A stretch of 14,575 nucleotides of DNA from JAQGMJ01 sp036271855 (GCA_036271855.1 DATAZV010000444.1:1-14575), one strand, 5' to 3'. Numbered from the stretch's first letter, positions 1 through 6,400 are shown. Notes: generated by a model from the sequence alone, not told the origin. Numbers and translations are program-made.

Positions 1-2
1 TG

Positions 3-572
3 CTGTTCGGCGTGGTCAGCCGCCTCACTTACCAGAAGGGCCTGGACCTGCTGATGCAGTCGGAGGCCGAACTTCTCGACATGCCCGTGCAACTGGCCAT
101 GCTGGGCAGCGGCGAAAAGGCCCTGGAGGCCGCCTTCGCCGACCTGGCCCGCCGGCATCCGCGGCGGGTCGCCGTGACCATCGGCTTCGACGAGGGCCTG
201 GCCCACCTGGTCGAAGCCGGCGCGGATTGCTTCCTGATGCCTTCGCGCTTCGAGCCCTGCGGCCTGAACCAGATGTACAGCCTGGCCTACGGCACCCCGC
301 CGGTGGTGCGCGCCACCGGCGGCCTGGCCGACACGGTGATTGACCTGCCCCCAGGCAGCGCGCAAGCGGGCAAGGCGAACGGCTTTGTCTTCAGCGCCGC
401 CACCGCGCTGGCGCTGGCCGAGGCGATGAGCCGCGCGCTGGCCGCCTGGCGCCAGCCCCTCCTGTGGCGCCAGTTGCAAGCCAATGGCATGCGTGCCCGG
501 TTCGATTGGCAGGCCCCCGCCGGGCAGTACGTGGAGATCTACCGCCGCCTCGGGCACCCGGTCGCCGGATAG
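3..572 (+). CDS. glgA: Glycogen synthase, C-terminal part (5' end outside window)
   Basis: Transfers glucose from ADP-glucose to the non-reducing end of a growing alpha-1,4-glucan in the cytoplasm (GT5 family, GT-B fold). The reading frame is open from base 3, so the gene starts upstream of the window and about 189 residues are visible. Diagnostic C-terminal-domain motifs are VSRLTYQKGLDLL near the left edge, the nucleotide-sugar-binding block PSRFEPCGLNQMYSLAYG, and TGGLADTV just after it. In GlgA enzymes the E of the FEPCGL block binds the ADP-glucose donor. The end, around RFDWQAPAGQYVEIYRRL, is typical of the family, so the 3' end looks intact. A GTG at base 12 is in frame but falls inside the conserved VSR motif and is not a real start. 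Two hairpins follow the stop (581-600 and 607-634). The family call is near certain. Confidence 0.95.
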   Translation: MFGVVSRLTYQKGLDLLMQSEAELLDMPVQLAMLGSGEKALEAAFADLARRHPRRVAVTIGFDEGLAHLVEAGADCFLMPSRFEPCGLNQMYSLAYGTPPVVRATGGLADTVIDLPPGSAQAGKANGFVFSAATALALAEAMSRALAAWRQPLLWRQLQANGMRARFDWQAPAGQYVEIYRRLGHPVAG

Positions 573-580
573 AGGCCGGC

Positions 581-634
581 AACCCGGCGATTGGCGGGTT
601 TCCCGTAAGGAAAGGCGTGTTTTCGTCTTTCCTT
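581..634 (+). terminator. Two tandem hairpins after glgA, candidate terminator
   Basis: Hairpin one pairs AACCCG (581-586) with CGGGTT (595-600) around an 8-nt loop. Hairpin two pairs AAGGAAAGGCG (607-617) with CGTCTTTCCTT (624-634), an 11-bp stem with one G-U pair and a T-rich 6-nt loop. The second hairpin is followed only by TATCATT, not a long T run, so it is an imperfect intrinsic terminator. Its position directly after glgA and before the sensor kinase supports a role in separating the two transcripts. Inference from base pairing only. Confidence 0.45.
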
Positions 635-695
635 TATCATTGGTGCGCCAGAAATCAAAAGCCGCCCCTCCACCGGGCGCCAGAACGTGCCGCCG

Positions 696-2924
696 ATGAG
701 CCCCCTTCGACTGAAGACCGTGACCACCAGCCGCATGCCGCTGGTGTTCGGCGGCGCCTTGCTGGTGGCCATTGCGATCGCCTGCCTCACCTCGGTGCTG
801 GTGCTGCGTCGCCAGGCGATCGAGGAGTGGAGCCAGCATGTGGAGAACCTGTCGCTGATCCTGGCCCAGCATGCCGAGCAGACCATCACCTCGGCCGACC
901 TGATCCTTACCGGCCTGGTCGAGCATGTCAATTCGGCCGGGATTGCCGACGACGCCACCCTGCGCGCGGTGATGTCGACGCCCGAGGTGCACAAGATGCT
1001 GCGCGACAAGGCCAGCGGCTCGCCGCAGGTGGAGTCGGCCTCGATCGTCGCCGCCAACGGCGACCTGATCAACTTCGCCCGCGCCTACCCGCCGCCGCCG
1101 CTCAATTTCGCCGACCGCGACTTCTTCCAGGTGCATGCCAAGGGCAACGGCCCCGAGCTGTACATCAGCGCGCCGGTGAAAAGCCGCGGCAGCGGCACCT
1201 GGACCTTCTACTTAAGCCGCAAGCTCAACGGCGCCAACGGCCAGTTCATCGGCATCGCCGTGGTCGGCATTCCCTGCAGCTTCCTCGGCTCCTTCTACGA
1301 CCGCATCAACCTGGGCAGCACCGCCACCATCAACCTGACGCGCAGCGACCTGATCCGCCTGGCGCGCTCGCCGCAGCGCGACGATCTGCTCGGCAAGGCA
1401 TCCAATACCGGCGGCATGCGCTACGTGCTGGGCAGCGGCGTGACGCATGGCGTCGCCCTGCTGGCGACGCCGCGCGATTCGCAGGAAGGCAGCACCACCC
1501 CGCGCCTGACCGCGGCGCGCCGGGTCGAGAAATATCCCCTGGCCGTCGGCCTGACGGTGCCGGAGGACATTTTCCTCGCGCAGTGGCGGCGCACCGCGCT
1601 GTTCATCGCCACCTTGAGCCTGATCACCGCCGTGGTGGTGGTGATCGCCGCCTGGCTGTCGCGGCGCCTGCTCAAGCGCCACGAGGAAGACCTGCAGTTC
1701 ACCCGTGCACTGATGCAGCGCGCCGAGGCCGCCAACCTGGCGAAGTCGGAGTTCCTGGCGATCATGAGCCACGAGATCCGCACGCCGATGAATGGCGTCA
1801 TGGGCATGTCCGAACTGCTGCTGTCGACCGAGCTCGACCCGCAGCAGCGCGAGTATGCGCAGACGGTGCAGCAGTCCGGCGAGATGCTGCTGGCGACCAT
1901 CAACGACGTGCTCGACTTCTCCAAGATCGAGGCCGGCCGGATGGAGCTGGAAGCCGCGCCCTTCGATCCGCGTGCCCTGGCCCGCGAAGTTGCCGCCCTT
2001 TACGCGGAGAACGCGCAGAAGAACAAGGTGCGCATCGAGGTGGCCGTGGCCGACACCGTGCCCGCCATGCTGGTCGGCGACGCCATCCGCCTGCGCCAGG
2101 TGCTCTCCAACCTGGTCTCCAACGGCATCAAGTTCACCCGCGACGGCACCGTCTCCCTGCGTATCGCGCCGACCGGCGCGGCCGCCGGTGAAGAGCACGC
2201 GCGCCTGCGTTTCGCGGTCAAGGACACCGGCATCGGCATCGAACCCGAAACCGTGGAGCGCCTGTTCCGCCCCTTCACCCAGGGCGACGGCTCGATCACC
2301 CGCAAATACGGCGGCACCGGCCTGGGGCTGGCGATCTGCAAGCGCCTGATCGAGCTGATGGGCGGCGCCATCGGCGTCGATACCCAGCCCGGCCGCGGCG
2401 CGGAATTCTGGTTCGAGGTCGAACTGGGCGTGGCCCTTGCCGCGCCCGTCGCGCCCGCCCCGCCCGCCGCGGCAACCGCACCCGCCGTGCGCCTCGTGCC
2501 GCCCGGCGAAAGCGCCTCCGGCATCCTGGTACTGGTGGTCGAAGACAACGACATCAACCGCAAATTCGCCGAGGCCCTGCTGCGCAAGCTGGGCTATGCC
2601 TTCCGCTCCGTGGCCAACGGCCGCGAAGCCCTGGACGCCCTGGAACGCGACGCCTACGACCTGGTGCTGATGGATTGCATGATGCCGGAGATGGACGGCT
2701 ACGAGGCCACCCTGCGCCTGCGCGCCCGCGAGCAGGCCAGCGGCGCGCCGCCGCTGCCGGTGATCGCCCTGACCGCCAGCGCCTCTTCCGGCGACCTGGA
2801 AAAATGCATGGCCGCCGGCATGGACGACTATCTCTCCAAACCTTACACCGTCGAAGCCCTGCGCCTGAAGATCAAACGCTGGGTCAGGCGCGAGCCGGCC
2901 GCCGCCGACACGGCCGCCACCTGA
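696..2924 (+). CDS. Membrane-bound hybrid sensor histidine kinase with fused receiver domain
   Basis: A two-component signalling kinase of about 742 residues. Order of parts, numbered from the ATG at 696: a first membrane segment (about 14-37, MPLVFGGALLVAIAIACL); a periplasmic PDC/Cache-like sensor region (about 40-295, with ASIVAANGDLINFAR and FADRDFFQVHAKGNGPELYISAPV, as in dCache/PDC proteins); a second membrane segment (about 300-322); a HisKA domain with SHEIRTPMNGVMGMSELLL, phospho-acceptor H359; an HATPase domain with G1 DTGIGIEP (from D510) and G2 GGTGLGLAI (about 539-547); a Pro/Ala linker; and a receiver with acceptor D660 in VLMDCMMPEMDG and the conserved K715 in LSKP. All catalytic residues are present, so it should be active. 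GTG 687 is an alternative start; no clear ribosome binding site distinguishes them. No separate response regulator or Hpt gene is nearby, so its partner is unknown. Its place between glgA and pfk suggests, but does not show, a link to carbon status. Confidence 0.93.
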   Translation: MSPLRLKTVTTSRMPLVFGGALLVAIAIACLTSVLVLRRQAIEEWSQHVENLSLILAQHAEQTITSADLILTGLVEHVNSAGIADDATLRAVMSTPEVHKMLRDKASGSPQVESASIVAANGDLINFARAYPPPPLNFADRDFFQVHAKGNGPELYISAPVKSRGSGTWTFYLSRKLNGANGQFIGIAVVGIPCSFLGSFYDRINLGSTATINLTRSDLIRLARSPQRDDLLGKASNTGGMRYVLGSGVTHGVALLATPRDSQEGSTTPRLTAARRVEKYPLAVGLTVPEDIFLAQWRRTALFIATLSLITAVVVVIAAWLSRRLLKRHEEDLQFTRALMQRAEAANLAKSEFLAIMSHEIRTPMNGVMGMSELLLSTELDPQQREYAQTVQQSGEMLLATINDVLDFSKIEAGRMELEAAPFDPRALAREVAALYAENAQKNKVRIEVAVADTVPAMLVGDAIRLRQVLSNLVSNGIKFTRDGTVSLRIAPTGAAAGEEHARLRFAVKDTGIGIEPETVERLFRPFTQGDGSITRKYGGTGLGLAICKRLIELMGGAIGVDTQPGRGAEFWFEVELGVALAAPVAPAPPAAATAPAVRLVPPGESASGILVLVVEDNDINRKFAEALLRKLGYAFRSVANGREALDALERDAYDLVLMDCMMPEMDGYEATLRLRAREQASGAPPLPVIALTASASSGDLEKCMAAGMDDYLSKPYTVEALRLKIKRWVRREPAAADTAAT

Positions 2925-2951
2925 GTCGGGCCGCTCCACCGGCACCGGACC

Positions 2952-2966
2952 TGGAACGCTTCTTGC
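2952..2966 (+). promoter_or_regulatory. Sigma-54 (RpoN) -24/-12 promoter upstream of phosphofructokinase
   Basis: TGGAACGCTTCTTGC matches the RpoN consensus TGGCACG-N4-TTGC at every fixed position except C to A at the fourth base. The GG and GC doublets have the required spacing. Transcription would start near 2978, about 40 nt before the ATG at 3018. It lies in the 93-bp non-coding gap after the sensor kinase, so it is not constrained by coding. No enhancer-binding activator gene is in the window. Confidence 0.6.
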
Positions 2967-3017
2967 GCCATGTTTCTGGCAGCGCCGCCCTAGAGCGCCC
3001 GCGACCAAGGAGGCAAC

Positions 3018-4385
3018 ATGGAGTCCCGCCCGGCCGTTCCCACCGTTCCCGACCTGCCGGGGGCGCTCTCCGCGGCCGATGTCGCCATCCAGGACCTCGG
3101 GCCCTGCCTGCTGCCTTCGCCGGTGGCCACCCACCTGGGTGAAACCGCGCTGCATTTTGTCGGCACCGCCGACAAGGTGCTGATCAGCGACAACCTGTCG
3201 TCGCTTAAAGGCTACAACGGCAACCTGGCCGAGGTGCCGGCGCTGGAACTGGCCGGCCCGCGCAACAAGATATTCTTCGACCCGCGCACCGTGCGCTGCG
3301 GCATCGTCACCTCCGGCGGCCTGTGCCCGGGCCTGAACAACGTGGTGCGCGGCATCGTGATGGAACTGTCGCAGGCCTACGGCGTGAAGCACATCGTCGG
3401 CTTCCGCTACGGCTACCAGGGCCTGATCTCGCGCTACGGCCACGCGCCGATCCCGCTTACCCCGGAGTCGGTCGCCTTCATCAACAACGACGGCGGCACC
3501 ATTCTCGGTTCCTCGCGCGGCGCCCAGGACCCGTCCGAGGTAGTGGACAACCTGCAGGCGATGGGCATCGACATCCTGTTCGTCATCGGCGGCGACGGCA
3601 GCACGCTCGGGGCGATGACCCTGACCAAGGAAATCGCCAAACGCGGCGAGCGCATTGCCGTCATCGGCATCCCGAAGACCATCGACAACGATCTGCACTT
3701 CATCGACCGCAGCTTCGGCTTCGAGTCGGCCTACTCTGCCGCCGTCGAAGTACTGCGCGGGGCGCATGTGGAAGCGCGCGGCGCGCACAACGGCATCGGC
3801 CTGGTGAAGGTGATGGGCCGCCACTCCGGCGTGCTCGCCTGCCACGCCGCGCTGGCCTCCGCCGACGTCGACCTGGTGCTGGTGCCGGAAGTACCGATGG
3901 TGCTGGAAGGCAAGCAGGGCATCTTTCGCTATCTCGAAAAAGTGCTGGACCGCGCCGGCAGCGCGCTGATCGTGGTGGCCGAAGGCGCCGGCCAGGAACT
4001 GATCGTCGACCCCGCCAGTGCCGGCGCGAAAGACAAAAGCGGTAACGTCAAGCTGAAGGACATCGGCACCTTCACCCGCGATACCATCAACCGCTACTTT
4101 GCGGAAGCGGGCCGCGAAATCACGCTTAAATACATCGACCCCAGTTACGCCATCCGCAGCGTGCCGGCCACCCCGGCCGATGCCGTGTTCTGCTGGCACC
4201 TGGCGCGCAACGCGGTGCACGCGGCGATGGCCGGCAACACCGAAATGCTGATCGGCTGCTGGCACGGCCGTTTTGTCCACGTGCCGATGCCCCTGGCGAC
4301 GCGCGGCGGCAAGCAGGTCGACACTTCCGGCGACCTCTGGATGTCGGTGATCGAATCCACCGGGCAGCCGCGCATGTTTTCCTGA
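3018..4385 (+). CDS. ATP-type 6-phosphofructokinase, long form
   Basis: Phosphorylates fructose 6-phosphate to fructose 1,6-bisphosphate, the committed step of glycolysis, in the cytoplasm. It has 455 residues, longer than the ~320-residue E. coli PfkA type, and an N-terminal extension of about 95 residues before the first nucleotide-fold motif. Motifs: TSGGLCPGLNNVVRG (about 97-111), GGDGSTLGA (191-199), PKTIDND (219-225) with catalytic-base D223, and MGRHSGVLA. D193-G194 is the residue pair expected of ATP users (PPi-dependent enzymes carry DD there), while K220 occupies the place that is Gly in E. coli-type PFK. The G-plus-K combination is known in the long ATP-PFK clade of plants and trypanosomatids. 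The start is fixed by a consensus ribosome binding site, AAGGAGG at 3007-3013, 4 nt before ATG. A sigma-54-type promoter lies upstream. PPi use is unlikely but should not be assumed absent. Confidence 0.94.
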   Translation: MESRPAVPTVPDLPGALSAADVAIQDLGPCLLPSPVATHLGETALHFVGTADKVLISDNLSSLKGYNGNLAEVPALELAGPRNKIFFDPRTVRCGIVTSGGLCPGLNNVVRGIVMELSQAYGVKHIVGFRYGYQGLISRYGHAPIPLTPESVAFINNDGGTILGSSRGAQDPSEVVDNLQAMGIDILFVIGGDGSTLGAMTLTKEIAKRGERIAVIGIPKTIDNDLHFIDRSFGFESAYSAAVEVLRGAHVEARGAHNGIGLVKVMGRHSGVLACHAALASADVDLVLVPEVPMVLEGKQGIFRYLEKVLDRAGSALIVVAEGAGQELIVDPASAGAKDKSGNVKLKDIGTFTRDTINRYFAEAGREITLKYIDPSYAIRSVPATPADAVFCWHLARNAVHAAMAGNTEMLIGCWHGRFVHVPMPLATRGGKQVDTSGDLWMSVIESTGQPRMFS

Positions 4386-4480
4386 ACGCCCGCGTAAACA
4401 CAAGCGTGTTAACTACGGTAATTAACGGTGTTTTCGCGGATTTCTTCCGCCGTGGTCGAAGCCGAACCTGAGAAAACGCC

Positions 4481-4519
4481 CTGAAAGAAGCCCCCTTGGG
4501 GGACCTGAGTTTTTTTCAG
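4481..4519 (+). terminator. Hairpin with T run after phosphofructokinase
   Basis: CCCCC (4491-4495) and GGGGG (4498-4502) form a tight stem. A run of seven T lies at 4510-4516. The flanks CTGAAA (4481-4486) and TTTCAG (4514-4519) are also exact complements and could extend the structure while absorbing the T run. It is about 100 nt downstream of the pfk stop. It is a plausible rho-independent terminator, but there are 7 nt between the GC stem and the T run, which is more than usual. Confidence 0.4.
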
Positions 4520-4537
4520 AAAATTGCGTGCCGCCAT

Positions 4538-4553
4538 CACCACAGTTGTGGTG
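4538..4553. repeat. Perfect 7-2-7 dyad, possible operator
   Basis: CACCACA-GT-TGTGGTG reads the same on both strands apart from the central two bases. The central spacing is too short for a good hairpin without opening inner pairs, which favours a dimeric DNA-binding-protein site over an RNA structure. It lies about 190 bp before the DUF2277 gene. The cognate regulator is unknown. Confidence 0.3.
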
Positions 4554-4741
4554 CAGCCTCGCAGCGCTCGGCCACACCTGTATTTGACGGGGTTGCGGCG
4601 GCGTCACCCAATATCTGCCGGCGGAAATAAAGAGCACCAGCCAGGTCTCGATGCGCGAGCCCGCGGCGCAAGTCATGTTCCAAAGATACCCGGTTCCATC
4701 AACCAAGTGTGGTTGAATTACACCTTGGTACCGGAGGCCAT

Positions 4742-5017
4742 ATGTGCAGAAATATCAAGACCTTGTTCAACTTCGAGCCGCCCGCCACGGAAAACGAGAT
4801 CCGCGACGCGTCGCTGCAATTCGTACGCAAACTTTCCGGCTTCACTCACCCTTCACAGGCGAACGAAGCTGCGTTCAACCAGGCGATTGAAGAGGTCGCG
4901 GCGGCAGCGAGCACCCTGATTGCTTCGCTGATCACCAACGCCGCGCCGAAAAACCGGGTGGCGGAAGCCGCCAAGGCGCGCGCGAAGTCACAGGCCCGCT
5001 TCGCCCCGCGGGCCTAG
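4742..5017 (+). CDS. DUF2277 family protein
   Basis: A 91-residue soluble protein of unknown function. It is recognised from the characteristic N-terminus MCRNIKTLFNFEPPATENEI, followed by LQFVRKLSGFTHPSQANEAAFNQAIEEVAAAASTL and a basic C-terminal segment (VAEAAKARAKSQARF), which together define the DUF2277 family and give the usual full length. The start at 4742 is chosen because all family members begin MCRNIK and because GGAGG (4733-4737) sits 4 nt upstream; an in-frame ATG at 4709 would add 11 unrelated residues. It stands alone, with long gaps on both sides. A hand-counted 60-base line (4801-4860) is 60% GC, below the ~70% of the transporter gene further on. No enzymatic role can be assigned. 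Confidence 0.88.
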   Translation: MCRNIKTLFNFEPPATENEIRDASLQFVRKLSGFTHPSQANEAAFNQAIEEVAAAASTLIASLITNAAPKNRVAEAAKARAKSQARFAPRA

Positions 5018-5031
5018 CCCCCAACCGGGCA

Positions 5032-5050
5032 CACGCCAGAAATGGGCGTG
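5032..5050 (+). terminator. Hairpin after DUF2277 gene
   Basis: CACGCC (5032-5037) pairs exactly with GGCGTG (5045-5050) across the 7-nt loop AGAAATG, and ATATCCTTTCT follows. It starts 15 nt after the stop codon. The tail is pyrimidine-rich rather than a pure T run, so this is a moderate terminator candidate separating this gene from the deaminase. Confidence 0.4.
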
Positions 5051-5154
5051 ATATCCTTTCTGTACTGTCGGCAGGACCGGCCGCCGCGCAGGTATGACGC
5101 CTCGAAACAGAAGGCAAACACGGCGCAGAACAATCACAAGAAAGGAGTGCCCCG

Positions 5155-5748
5155 ATGGCCATCATCGCCCTGCAGCAGGTCAACCTTTTCGCGGTCCCCG
5201 CCAACGTCGAGGCGGAGATAGGCCGGAATTTGTGCATGGCTTCGTTTATGCATTTCACCCAGTATCTCGGTCAAGTGGGCATCGGCCTGGGCTACCATGC
5301 ATGCAACGCAGCGGTAGCCGTCGCTGCCAACGCACAGTACGACCCGGTCAACCTGGCGAACGGCCAGCAATTTTCCGCCCTCTATGGCACGTCCCGATTA
5401 TTTCAGGGGCTGGATCCGGACTTCAACCTGATTCACAACAACGTCGCGCCGGGACGTCCTTTTTCCAGTTCGGCGCAGGGAGAACACGCGGAGCAAAGCG
5501 CGATCCGCGTTGCTACCGCACAGGGCCTGCCATTCTGGAACCACGGAGGTCATTTCCACATCTACATCGACCTGACGCCCTGCCCCAATTGCACGGCCTG
5601 GCTCACCAACGACCCCGGGAACTGGTATGTCCACTATTTCGCCAATTTGGGCAATCAGGCACCGGTGGTCAATGAAAAAAAGCGCAAGCGCGCCCATGAA
5701 TTTGGCCGGCAAATGGAGCCTGCGATGAAGGTCTCCAAGAGCAACTAG
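5155..5748 (+). CDS. Stand-alone cytidine-deaminase-fold protein, family unassigned
   Basis: A 197-residue protein with the zinc-deaminase signature: H111-A-E113 in GEHAEQSAI and, 29 residues later, P-C143-P-N-C146 in IDLTPCPNCTAWL. In this superfamily His and the two Cys bind zinc and Glu is the proton shuttle, so hydrolytic deamination is expected. The substrate (free cytidine or other base, nucleotide, or nucleic acid) is not shown. The motif style, HAEQ followed by a strand leading into TPCPNC, resembles deaminase domains of bacterial polymorphic toxins more than housekeeping Cdd, but I cannot assign a named family. No signal peptide, membrane segment or toxin-trafficking domain is visible; the first ~100 residues are unrecognised. 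The tail is strongly basic (KKRKR at 175-179). The start has a clear ribosome binding site, AAAGGAG (5141-5147), 7 nt upstream. GC counted on three 60-base lines is 52-58%, well below neighbours, suggesting transfer. No adjacent co-directional immunity gene is evident. Confidence 0.85.
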   Translation: MAIIALQQVNLFAVPANVEAEIGRNLCMASFMHFTQYLGQVGIGLGYHACNAAVAVAANAQYDPVNLANGQQFSALYGTSRLFQGLDPDFNLIHNNVAPGRPFSSSAQGEHAEQSAIRVATAQGLPFWNHGGHFHIYIDLTPCPNCTAWLTNDPGNWYVHYFANLGNQAPVVNEKKRKRAHEFGRQMEPAMKVSKSN

Positions 5749-5796
5749 GGGTGCGGCCGCGTACGCAGCCTGCCAGGCGCTTCTGCGCGCGCGGCC

Positions 5797-6141
5797 CTAG
5801 GCGCCCTTGGGCGCTTTGGCAGCCTTGGGCGCTTTCGCCGGAGCTGCGGCGGGCGCCGGCTTCGATGCCGCGGCGCCGGCTTCAAGGCCCGCAGCGATCA
5901 CTTCACCCACCAGATCATTCAGCGGCAAGGCGCGCTCTTCGGCGGCGGCGTGCAGGCGCTTGATCAAGTCGCCGTTGAGCTTGCAGGCAAAAGCCACCAG
6001 GCCTTTTTCCTGATCCAGCTTGCGCTGTTCGCGGCGGTCCAGGGGCGCGGGCTCGGCGCCGGGCTTGCCGAGGGCGCCGTGAGGCTTGATGTTGCCGTTG
6101 ATTTTCGAGCCCTTGCTCTTGTACATGTCAGCGAGTTTCAT
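5797..6141 (-). CDS. Small protein with ribbon-helix-helix-like core and Ala/Lys/Pro-rich tail
   Basis: A 114-residue hypothetical protein in three parts: a basic N-terminus (MKLADMYKSKGSKINGNIKP); a charged linker (DRREQRKLDQEKG); a core, about 47-86 (LVAFACKLNGDLIKRLHAAAEERALPLNDLVGEVIAAGL), whose strand-helix-helix pattern resembles a ribbon-helix-helix DNA-binding unit; and a low-complexity tail (APAKAPKAAKAPKGA) like histone-H1-type bacterial proteins. The tail is encoded by an 18-bp direct repeat (CTTGGGCGCTTT at 5806-5817 and 5824-5835 on the plus strand). No clear ribosome binding site precedes the ATG; the in-frame Met six codons in is an alternative start. TAAAAT on the minus strand (6171-6176) may be a -10 box but has no good -35. 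It converges with the deaminase gene, 48 bp apart. A DNA-binding role is inference. Confidence 0.7.
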   Translation of the reverse strand: MKLADMYKSKGSKINGNIKPHGALGKPGAEPAPLDRREQRKLDQEKGLVAFACKLNGDLIKRLHAAAEERALPLNDLVGEVIAAGLEAGAAASKPAPAAAPAKAPKAAKAPKGA

Positions 6142-6266
6142 GAGATGGGCTTATGTTGAGTCAAAGACGTATTTTACTCTGCGGGCGAGCCGGCCCAGCC
6201 GCCGCTTCGCTTGCGGCTCATTTCCCTCTGATTTCCCCGAGGGGTGGTTTCAGGCCGGCCGGGATT

Positions 6267-6308
6267 GCCTGATCCCGCGACTGATAAACCCTGTCGCAGG
6301 CGCGGGAT
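6267..6308 (+). promoter_or_regulatory. Mutually exclusive inverted repeats upstream of MFS gene
   Basis: ATCCCGCG (6272-6279) is exactly complementary to CGCGGGAT (6301-6308). Inside and overlapping it, GCGAC (6277-6281) pairs with GTCGC (6293-6297), and GCCTG (6267-6271) pairs with CAGGC (6297-6301). The outer 8-bp pairing cannot form together with the GCGAC/GTCGC pairing, so the segment could switch between two folds if transcribed. Whether it is transcribed is unknown, because the promoter is not located. Confidence 0.3.
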
Positions 6309-6374
6309 TCGGGGGTGAATTGCCGCATAAGCACCCAAACAAAGTTTAATGTCGATTTTCACAGACGCCGTGCT

Positions 6375-6400
6375 GCCGGCCCGGTAGACTGCGGGCCGGC
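6375..6400 (+). promoter_or_regulatory. Strong 9-bp hairpin in MFS leader
   Basis: The arm GCCGGCCCG (6375-6383) is perfectly complementary to CGGGCCGGC (6392-6400) across the 8-nt loop GTAGACTG. All nine pairs are G-C. It ends 54 nt before the MFS start codon, with no T run after it. It could be a dyad operator for a dimeric repressor or an RNA structure in the leader; the sequence does not decide between these. Confidence 0.4.

Larger units (their letters stand above)
4386..4741. other. Intergenic region, 356 bases, with several inverted repeats
   Basis: I see no convincing gene here; the open frames on both strands lack ribosome binding sites and protein-like composition. It holds: an AT-rich dyad GTTAA (4408-4412) / TTAAC (4422-4426); the direct repeat ACCTGAG at 4466-4472 and 4503-4509; a C5/G5 hairpin with a T run (separate entry); the perfect dyad CACCACAGTTGTGGTG at 4538-4553; and a possible -35 TTGACG at 4584-4589, followed at a long 19-bp spacing by CAATAT at 4609-4614. 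A small RNA or long leader for the following gene is possible but unproven. Confidence 0.5.

Noticed and set aside
464..2191. Plus-strand 575-codon frame overlapping the start of the sensor kinase
   Set aside because: It is a frame-shifted shadow of glgA and the kinase, with an Arg/Pro/Ala-rich, low-information translation.
4261..4276. Second sigma-54-like match (TGGCACG) inside the phosphofructokinase gene
   Set aside because: The -12 element is TTTT instead of TTGC, and it lies within coding sequence with no gene start at a suitable distance.
1212..4403. A 1063-codon open frame on the minus strand opposite the sensor kinase and phosphofructokinase
   Set aside because: It is antisense to two genes with intact catalytic motifs. 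Its translation is rich in His, Gly, Arg and Ala with no domain-like segments, as expected when the complement of high-GC codons lacks stops.
4422..4706. Minus-strand 94-codon frame in the gap after phosphofructokinase
   Set aside because: No ribosome binding site, no recognisable motif, and it spans the hairpin and dyad structures.
5155..6141. Deaminase plus convergent small gene as a toxin-antitoxin or toxin-immunity pair
   Set aside because: The genes face each other and so are not co-transcribed, and the small protein resembles a DNA-binding protein with a basic tail rather than an immunity protein. Not excluded, but not supported.
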